Source: Dunaliella salina (Eukaryota; Chlorophyta; Chlorophyceae; Chlamydomonadales; Dunaliellaceae). From it: a DNA stretch of 34,360 nucleotides. Under the pieces are notes generated by a model. The model worked only from the letters and a program-made list of their open reading frames with translations. It did not search any database and was not told the origin of the DNA. The DNA lies in the NCBI GenBank assembly GCA_002284615.2, contig MU069682.1, forward strand, positions 97,636-131,995, read 5' to 3'. The position numbers were made by a program, and so were the translations under genes. This document shows positions 17,931 to 28,380 of the stretch, piece after piece; positions within the stretch are counted from its first letter, which is position 1; every line of letters begins with the position of its first letter.

Positions 17931-20816
17931 CTGCATGCGCCAGTCAAGGTGTGGGTGATTATTCCGAACTTGCCTGCCTCACATGTAATACAAAGGAATG
18001 CAACTGCTCAAATGAAAGAATCATTCCATCGTTTGATGGAACGCATGAAGCAAAAGTATTGCGCAAAAACACATTTTGTTTGCAAAGTGAAAATCCTCAA
18101 TCAAATGTCGAGAGCATGATAGCGTCATTTGCTTTGAACTGCGCTGCTGCATGTTGTGCGAGTACCCTCACAACTGCCAGGTTCTGTACATGCATGGACA
18201 CATTTCAAACTTTTTGTCAATCAAAACCCGAGGTTCACATGAGTAAAGCAGTAACCAGGGCTGTGCAATGTCGCCGAAATTTGAGATTTGGACCGAAATT
18301 GCGTTTCGGTGTTGCACCGAAATCGCAATGTACCGAAAATTTCGGTGTTCTAGACGTTTCGGTAGAAAATCGAAATTTCCGTACGTTTCNAAATTCTTCT
18401 CAGCCCCCCATAGAACCCCCCTCCGCCTACCGTGGTCAGTCAATTTAACTCAGCAACAATGGGGAAGGACAAGGGTAAGAAGAAGCAAGAAGCTAAGCCA
18501 GTGAGTGCTGCCAAGAGGAGCAGNGAGGCGCTGGATGCGCCCAGCCTGCCCTCCCCAAGTAAGCTCCTGAAGCGCACCCCTGCGCCGCGCAAGCTTGCAA
18601 GCATGGCCCAGGGGAAGCAGGGGAAGAAGGAGAAGGAGAAGGGGAAGGAGAAGAAGAAGCCAGGAGATTGGGTGAGGGAGCAATTTCACNTGGTGGGTCC
18701 AAAGGGCAAGGAAAAGAAGCAATGCAAGCACTGCTCCAAGCACCTCCACGGCCACAATGTCACGCGCCTGCTGAAGCATCTGCTGAATGAGAAGATGTGC
18801 AGCTTCCTGAATAATGGGGCAGCAGAGCATGGACAGAGTGTCCAGGCACACACTTAACCTCTCTTTTGGCTGTTTCTCCCTTTTCTGTGGTAAAATCGAA
18901 CCTTTTCATGAATTTCGATTTCCCAGCGAAATTGCGTTTTGGTAACGAAATTGCGGTTTTCACCGAAAAATTGGCTTATGTCTGAAGCGAAATCGAAATG
19001 ACCGAAATTGCGCGAAATTGCAGTCAGAAAATCCTGAATTGCGCGAAAAACGAAAATTGCGATTTCGGTACCGAAATTTCGGGACCGAAACGAAAACCGA
19101 AATTGCACAGCCCTGGCAGTAACCCACTATGGATGCCAAATGCATTTGCATCAGATGTGAAACCTAAGATGCATTCAGCTGCATTACAGACTGCCCTTCT
19201 GACTTTTTGGCAAACCAAGTTTGCGACCTTAAGCAAACCAAGTTTGAGCATTAACAGGCTTGACAGGGACCTCCTTTGCAGTTGACCCCGCATTTACTTG
19301 GTATGCTTGAGGATTCAATGACGAACTGTCTACATCATCATTTCATTTGCATAAACTGGCTACTCAAAGACGCCCGTCAACATCTTCAATGTATTTGTAT
19401 AAAATGGCCCTTGTCAGCTGTAAAAGCAAATCTCCAATATTGCTGACCTCTCTTCTTGGGCAGCTTTTACAGAATGCAGACACTCAATTTCAGACTGCAT
19501 CGCCTTGTCTGTGATGACTGCTTGTCTTCTTAATCCCCAGCTGATCTCCCTTCCAGTGTGCAGAATATGTCCATCAAAGATGCAAGCACCCATCAGATCA
19601 TAGACCTTTGACACTGCTCCCCAACCACAAGACACTGGCAACCCTTGGCAAGAGTCATTTGCAGGGTTGACCGGATCCATAATTATATAATTAGCCCTGG
19701 GTAAGTAGGGTGTACCAACATCTCAAATAGGATCCTCGTGCCTAGAAGAGGCTCTGCCTTTTTGGATAGGGCCTCTTTGGATGCACAGATTTTGTGGGTA
19801 GTTTCAGGCACTTTTACACCATTTTGGGGTAGAAAGAGGGTCAAAGAGGGTGAGGCCTATAAGCCAAATAGGCTCCCTGAGCCTCGCCGAGCCTCACCCT
19901 CGCTGAGGCTCTCCTAGGTGGGTACCCAATCCTATATATAATACATGTAGGAAAAATGGGCAATATATATGGGTGTAATACAGACCCCGCCCCCTGTAGA
20001 GTCTGTGAAAAGAACATACAGGTATGGAGTACGAATACACGTACGGAATACGGCACAACTACAGTATTTGTATGCATCTGCAATTTTGACTTGCGGCATT
20101 AGTCACAGCATTAGTCACAGCACTAGTCACAGCATTAGTCACAGCACTAGTCACAGCATTAGTCACAGCATTAGTCACAGCACTAGTAGCAGCATTAGTC
20201 AGCCCTTATCCATTTGCCACATGCAAAAGGCTAGCCCTAAATTGCATCTGTAAGAGAAGCAGCCCAAGGCTATTGTTAAGCAGACACCTCTTTTCAAAGC
20301 TGCAAATCAAAGCAAAAGAATCCATCTTAGCTGCCAGGGATCATGTCAGAAATGCAAGGAACAGCCTTAGCTCAGTATTCCAAACCCAGGACAGTGCATT
20401 GCATCGTTTTCATGGCTGCCGAAACACACATGCCGGCCTTCTCTCCTAGGCTAGCTGTGTCTGGTGTAGATTTAGAGGGCCTTCTGGTGAGGCCACTGCT
20501 AGCTTGCAAGCTTGTTAGTTAGGGGACCTTCCCTTAAAGCACGCGTCCTCTGGCCTGTGTAGACTTATCTTTTTTTCTTTTTCTTTTCTTTGGCGGCCAT
20601 GCATACCTTGCCGTAATTATTGTGGCTACTGACATACGCTGACCACGCAAACATTGTCATCGTTGTTAAGCCGCCAACACATGTTGGCCATGTGTGTGTT
20701 CTAAAAACTCACTCACCTGGTCAAAACCCCTGCTGAGCAGCAAACCTTTCTGGCTGAAGGCTTGAATCCGTTTGTAAACGCTAAACTTGCCTGTGCGCTT
20801 GAAAACACATGCGCGT

Positions 20817-20908
<92 letters not shown>

Positions 20909-22786
20909 CTCACCTGTGCGAATACCCCTGCGTTGTCAGCAATGACTAGACAGCCTGGAGCAAGCAGCGGCTCTGCCGCCTGCAGGGTGCCAAAAAGTAC
21001 GTGGGTGCATTTTACTTATGCATGCCCTCATTTACAAAATGCAGTATCCACACTTCCAGACAGCAAATGATGGTTCCGCTGCCTGCAGGGTGCCAAAAAG
21101 TACAGGGTTAATTTGACTTATGCATGCTCTCATGTACGCATGCAGTAGCCACATCTCCAGTGGGCAAAGCAAAGACTCCGCTGCTTGCAGGGTGCCGAAG
21201 AGTACACAGGCATGTTTAACTTACGCATGCCCCCATATACTTATGCAGTAACCCCATCTTCAGGGAGCAAAGCAATGGCTCTACCGCATGCAGGGTGCCA
21301 AAAAGTATGGGAGAGTCCCAGAAGGGGTCAACTCAGGCCTAAAAATAGATCTTTCTTGCTCCTAGCGTATGTGCCCCCCGACAGGCAGCGTTTACATGCT
21401 CCTAGCATATGTTCCTGTAACAGTATGGTTTAAAAGCTGCCGGTTGGGGGGCCCATGCCTAATCAGCCGCGGCGTGAACCCTAGTTTTACCATCAAATCT
21501 CCTCCCTGGACCACCTACTGCACCAAATTGGGTGATTTGTAGTGATTCGGAGTCCACAACCAATTATAATGTCACTGCAAAAGGAATGAAGCAAAACGAC
21601 TTAGTGGTTGGTGAGGTACAGAATTTCAATAAACTCCCTTACAGAAAATCACGCACAAGGGGTGCTCGACAGGTCAATTTTTGACGTCCACCTCAGGAAA
21701 AAAAAATTTTCCCCGGAAGGCACGTGTCGATTTTACGCTGGACCCCCCTGACCCCCCAGCCCCCCCCCGCCCCCAAAACCCCTCTTTCAGCGCCCCAATC
21801 AGGACCAAAAGGGTACCAATCTGCTCCTCTGTCAAAAAGCTATCAACCTGCACTCTCTGCGCAATGAAACAGAGTCACAGCAGAGTTATGGGGCAATAAC
21901 TGAGAAGCAGACGCCCATGCATACTTGCCCTACCAGGCACCCACAACTGACATGCGAGTCCACACATTGCCCTCCTGATTTCACCAAGCAAAAACAAATC
22001 ATACATTGTCACTATCTTGGGAGTTTGAATTGATTTGCTCCATGTTCGCCTCTACACCCCTCGCTGCTCAGACCCTCGCGCGCTTGGCACTGACTCCCAG
22101 CCATGCAAACAGACCCTCCCCTTTTACTCAATTTCCACAAAGAGGGTCGAGGGATGGGGGGGTCAGGTGGTTTTTGAACATGCAGAATGTTACAATTGCA
22201 CATAAGGATTATGAATACAAAGTTTTGGGAGTAATGGGTGGAATAGTAGGCCATTTTGAGGTGATCTTCAGCAATGGAGGATGATCTGGGGTCCTCCAAA
22301 TTCCGTCATTTTCTGGCCAATGTAATAACTATGACCAATAATGGTTGACATGGTCAGATTTGAGGAAAAAACAAGATGAGCAAGTCTAGCAGAAAGGCCA
22401 GTTGATCTCCTCTGGGAGAGAGAGTCCTAGGAGAGTTCATTCCTGTGCTTACCCTTTTTCATATTTGCTCTGACCCCTTAACTTACAACCAGATAGCAGA
22501 GCAATGGCTGGAAGCACTTCCCACAATTTTTTGTTGTTGGCATGGTACGCAACGCGGAAGCACCTTCAGCATGGATGCACTGGCATCCATGTGCCGTACA
22601 TGAAAGCACAAGCACATGGCAAACATCACAAAAACCAAATCTTCAGTGTAGCACTGGATATGTGTGTTACTTTTCTAGGGATTTAAGTACTGCAACAAAA
22701 CTGTCATGGAACAAAAAGAATGAATTGTTCCACAGCAATCGAGATTGCATCAGCCTGATGTGATGGAATTGAAAAAGGAGAAATTC

Positions 22787-22824
<38 letters not shown>

Positions 22825-25357
22825 NNNNNNNNNNNNNNNNNNNNNNNNNNNNNNNNNNNNNNNNNNNNNNNNNNNNNNNNNNNNNNNNNNNNNNNNNNNN
22901 NNNNNNNNNNNNNNNNNNNNNNNNNNNNNNNNNNNNNNNNNNNNNNNNNNNNNNNNNNNNNNNNNNNNNNNNNNNNNNNNNNNNNNNNNNNNNNNNNNNN
23001 NNNNNNNNNNNNNNNNNNNNNNNNNNNNNNNNNNNNNNNNNNNNNNNNNNNNNNNNNNNNNNNNNNNNNNNNNNNNNNNNNNNNNNNNNNNNNNNNNNNN
23101 NNNNNNNNNNNNNNNNNNNNNNNNNNNNNNNNNNNNNNNNNNNNNNNNNNNNNNNNNNNNNNNNNNNNNNNNNNNNNNNNNNNNNNNNNNNNNNNNNNNN
23201 NNNNNNNNNNNNNNNNNNNNNNNNNNNNNNNNNNNNNNNNNNNNNNNNNNNNNNNNNNNNNNNNNNNNNNNNNNNNNNNNNNNNNNNNNNNNNNNNNNNN
23301 NNNNNNNNNNNNNNNNNNNNNNNNNNNNNNNNNNNNNNNNNNNNNNNNNNNNNNNNNNNNNNNNNNNNNNNNNNNNNNNNNNNNNNNNNNNNNNNNNNNN
23401 NNNNNNNNNNNNNNNNNNNNNNNNNNNNNNNNNNNNNNNNNNNNNNNNNNNNNNNNNNNNNNNNNNNNNNNNNNNNNNNNNNNNNNNNNNNNNNNNNNNN
23501 NNNNNNNNNNNNNNNNNNNNNNNNNNNNNNNNNNNNNNNNNNNNNNNNNNNNNNNNNNNNNNNNNNNNNNNNNNNNNNNNNNNNNNNNNNNNNNNNNNNN
23601 NNNNNNNNNNNNNNNNNNNNNNNNNNNNNNNNNNNNNNNNNNTGTGTGTGTGTGTGTGTGTGTGTGTTCCTTTTGACCTGGATGGTGAAGGCATAGATGG
23701 CATCTTGGCACTCCATTTCTGGAATGCAGCTATTGCTTCACTGTCCTCCAATCAATCAATCGATCAACCTTGGCAACCTCGGCTGAGTGCTATCTGCATT
23801 CTTCTCCTTACGCTGCTGTGCAGATGGCAACGCTGGGCTTCAGACAGTCCTATACGCATAGGTTTTGTGTTGGCCTACTTCTGCTCTACACTAACCCAAG
23901 TGAAGAAGACTGGCCATGTGACTGTGACCATTGCAGGGCCCCTTCTAGTGAGGCCCCTGATGGCCTGCTTGCCAGAAAGCTGTATTCAGTTCATGCGGCC
24001 TCAGGCACGCACAGACTTTTCCTTTTCTTCTTGTGATTGCCGGCTTTTCCTTGCTGGGCTCACATCTTCACATTTTTTGATATCAAAATGGCCCATGGCC
24101 TGTAGCAATGCCGAAAACGGCCGATGGCGATGCTGAGAGGGAAAAATTGGCCAAACCTTTTGCAATGCTGAGCACCAGATTGACCACTATTGCACCATCA
24201 AATAGTGGCCAATGGTAATGCCCGGCACCAGATTGACCTCATCAGCACAAAGCCAGGATCTAGATGAGTGCCAAATACACAGCTGTATAAGCGTGCACAA
24301 CATGCCCATCAGGTTCGAGGAACTGCAGAAGAAGGGAGGAACTGCAGAAGGAAAGAAGGAAAGAAGAAGGAACTGCAGAAGGAAAGAAAGAAGGAACTGC
24401 AGAAGGAAAGAAGGAAAGAAGGAAGGAACTGTAGAAGGAGGTGTCATCAGTGGTTGATACACAGCATCTGTAAGCACGTGCGCAGCATTTCGAAGCAAGC
24501 ATGTAACACGCGAACAAACCCATTGGCAGACTTGCAGGTATTGTCCAATCATCAAGTGTGCAACAGAGGGACGGCAGCCGGTACCATCTTACAGAATGTG
24601 CAATCTAAAAGAGATGTCTTGCAGCTATGAACTCTAGGTATGTTTGCAGGGTAGAAATCATAGGATGGCCACATCACCCTGCACCACAGACTGGAAATTG
24701 TATTCCCAGGTCCTACACCTTCATTACCTTTCGGTCCAGCCTCTCTTCCGGCCGACTCTTTACATTGCTCCCCTGAGAAGCTTGCCACAAAAACCTCTTG
24801 GCGGCCAAGAACCAAAACAAGTCTTTCTCATACGTCACCAGCCTCCCGTCCTTTGGCAGCTTCTGGCCAATGAGGATTGCACTGTATCCTGCACGCAACG
24901 TGAATGTTACAGTTACATGTTTTTGTATAAATTTGTAAAAGTTAATACCAGCAGATCCGCACACTGACGGTGAGCCTGTGAACACTGCCAATTAGTCCTG
25001 GTACAGCTTGCTGCCAACTGGTCCTGGTACCTGCTGCCAGTTTGCTAAAATATACTACCAAAGAAGAAAAGGAAAGTCTACGCAGGCCAGAGGCCGCATA
25101 CATTAAGGAATGGAATCATGCTATCAAACATCCTTTGCAAATGTCGTGCTCTATTTAAATTTGTCACTGGCCAATGAGGATTGCGCTGTGCCCTATGCAG
25201 CGTGAATGTCACGCGTACACACGTGATTGTATAAACGTAGAAATGTTGAAAAACCATACCCTACTTATAAACATACATACATACATACATAAACACATAC
25301 ATACATGCATACATAAACACATACATGCATACATACATACATACATACATACATACA

Positions 25358-25391
<34 letters not shown>

Positions 25392-28203
25392 CATGCATAC
25401 ATACATACATACATACATACATACATGCATACAAACATACATACATACATACATACATACATACATACATACATACATACATACATACCATAGAGAAATG
25501 TAATCATTTCGCACCCCTGAAAAAAATAAATTTGGTTTTGGTTCCCGCCTTAATCCTGCACCCCTTCCAGTATTTATCTTATGGTTTCCCGTATTTTTCC
25601 ACAGGAGCAATCTCTGTCGTTCATACCCCCCAAGTCCTCAAAAACAATTATTTTTCACTATCCCGCGCTTTCCTGCAGCCCCAAAAATTACTGTTTCCCC
25701 CCCTGACCACAGTCATGCTGCACCCCTCAAAAACATTATTTTTGCGGGGCGATTTACTTTCTCTACGATACATACCAGAGGGTCCCAACTCATGTGTGCA
25801 ATATTGAACTGCCATCCCCGGGCTTTCCAACGCATTATTTTTTTTCTGGGGCAAGCTGATGATGCCAATCTAGGCCTGGTCAAAGTTTGGCTGGAAACCG
25901 AGAAAACCTCAAAAATTCGACCCCAAACTTTGAAAATCTTTTATTTTTATAATTTTCAATTGTTTCTGTTTGTGTTGTCCGGGAAAAGTTCCTGATAAGT
26001 GCTCCTTGAGTGCGACAGAGGTGAAGGCTTGTGGGCCCATTTAACATCCCAGACGTTCTTGCCCACCCTGACCCAGCCAGGCCACCAATTGACCCCATTT
26101 CTTTTACAATAGTGTCTGATATCACTGCTACATGCCTAAGGGTAAAATTGAGAAAATGGGGTAATGTGGAAAATTCCCATTTTTTTCACCAAATTGCCCC
26201 CTTTTTCCCTTTTGGGGCACCCTAGCTCACACACAGGGCAATTTTCCCGCAACTCTTTTTGCTGGGTTATGTCTTTACAACCAAAGAACATAAGAATATG
26301 AAAAACTTTGGGGAAGTCGAGGCCAAGGAGCCTCAGAAAAGTTTCCTGTGAGAGAAGCCCCAAAATGGCCAAGTTAGGTCCCTCTGGGTAGATACATATA
26401 TACATACATACATTTATACATACATACATACATACATACATACATACATACATACATACAAACATACATACATACATAAATAAACACATACATACATACA
26501 TACACATACATACATACACACATACAGACATACACACATACATACACACGCACAAAAATGAGTGTATGTTTCAAGATATGTGTGCACAAACGAATGTATG
26601 TAAAAGCCAACTTGGGCATGATCTGAACATATGAAGCAAACATGGTAGGGCAATGGCCATGGCATTTTGCATTTCAAAATATCGCTGCACTGAGGCACAA
26701 GGATGGTAGCTGATCATTTTGACCCAAGCCTTTGGTTCTCTCTAATCTTTGACTAATGGTGCCAACCTGAGCAGCCTGATGTAAAAGGCGGTTGCTAGTG
26801 TAGAATTTGTTGATTACACCGCAAAAATAATGTTTTAAAAGGTTGCAGAGGAATGACTGCGGGAGGACCAGGAAATAAACATTTTAAGGCTGCGGGATTG
26901 GCGCGGTAATGTAAAAATAATCTTTTCAAGGTAATTGAGCGGCGGTCGCCCCAATGAACGGCCCCCCCAAACTGTCTCACTTAGCAATTCATGCATCCAC
27001 ATCCTTGTGTACCTTGAGCACACCAAAACATGTTTATACGTCTCAAACATTGAGATTTGCAGAAAAGTTGGCACGTGGAGGTGCTGTGTGTGGCTCAGAG
27101 GCTGTTTTGCACCTATTTTGGTAGGAAAAGGTGGATTTTCAGACTTTAACCAAATGGCCAGCGCTCCTGGACCTAAGCTGATCCTAGGTCGACTACTCAT
27201 GCTGCGATGTCAGATTTTGCAGGGGAGCCCCTGAGGAGAGCGTGCTGGCAGGGTCACCCATCGGCACAAATGTGGGTGCGGAGTGGAAGACTTTCCGCAA
27301 GCTTGTCCATACCGTAAGCTGCTGCTCCTGATTTGGCACAGAATTGAGAGGTATTATGATGCTTAAATTGGAATTGAAACGAGGTCAACCAATGGTGGTA
27401 TCTGGAAATCGGCACTCAGACTTACACCATTCCTCAGAGCGTTCTTGCTGGTCTTGAGCTCAAATCAGTCCCTGCCTCTCACCAGAGTTGAAAGGTACAC
27501 TCAGACGGTTCTGAAAATTCCCAGGTCGCAGAATGGTGGAGCGGCTGAAGAATTGCTCCAGAACATCAACCTTTTTGTTGCAAGGTTCGCACTTGCAATA
27601 CTCCATTTCCACTGGATTTTTCCATCGGCTCACCCGAACACCTTCACCCTCTGTAGAGCAAAACAATTCAGCCATCCAACACACTTTTCAGGTCCTGGAA
27701 TGGTACAGGAGTTGCTGAGATATGGTAGGGAAACATCAAGAAGACAGTTTACAGGGGGGAAGTTCATGGGAATAACCTGGTACTTGAGCGGGGGGTACCC
27801 CAAGGCTCCGGAGGTGCATCATCAGCTGGACACGTATTTTTCTTCAAGCCCCCCCATCACTGAGGAGCAACGGAGGAGAAGGGAGGGGAAGAGGTTCTGA
27901 AGCTTGCGCATGCCACCAATGCTTTCAACGTATTCTGCATGCTGCATGCACCCTGCCCAACTTTCCATATCCCTGCTTTCCATGCATGCAGTTGAATATC
28001 AGTGAAGTAAGTGGGGAGGTGGGGGGCCGCTTGCCCCTGCAGAAATGTGCGGGATTACCAGAAATAATTGTTGAGGGGGTGTGGTATTCGTGTAGGATTG
28101 TGAAAACAAACATTTTTCAGGCGTGCGGGATGATTATGTGGAAGTAAGTTAGTCATTTGCCCCACATAACATACTTCTGGCTGTTTGAGCAGAAGCAGCT
28201 ACG

Positions 28204-28283
<80 letters not shown>

Positions 28284-28284
28284 N

Positions 28285-28380
<96 letters not shown>

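Larger units (their letters stand above)
18256..19115 (+). mobile_element. Short hAT DNA transposon, complete ends
   Basis: Perfect 14-bp terminal inverted repeats CAGGGCTGTGCAAT...ATTGCACAGCCCTG and a perfect 8-bp target duplication GCAGTAAC (18248-18255, 19116-19123) identify a hAT superfamily element of 860 bp. Both ends are packed with CCGAAATTGCG/ATTTCGGT motifs, the usual kind of subterminal transposase sites. The clean TSD suggests it is younger than the LINE relics around it. It lies in the last intron of the methyltransferase gene, in the opposite orientation. With no DDE transposase left it must be non-autonomous. Confidence 0.93.

Noticed and set aside
17951..18448. Cysteine-rich plus-strand frame before and into the hAT element
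   Set aside because: It crosses the hAT boundary, shows no recognisable domain and lies opposite to the methyltransferase intron; the Cys spacing fits no zinc finger that I know.
20096..20205. 12-bp repeat array considered as a CRISPR-like array
   Set aside because: Units are contiguous with no spacers; it is a minisatellite in a eukaryotic intron.
24536..24720. SVVQGDVAIL just after exon B as the missing methyltransferase exon
   Set aside because: The intron would be under 40 bases and the frame stops immediately.
25174..25807. Tyr-Ile-His-Thr and Met-Tyr-Val-Cys frames
   Set aside because: Translations of the (TACA)n arrays, as also at 26136-26698.
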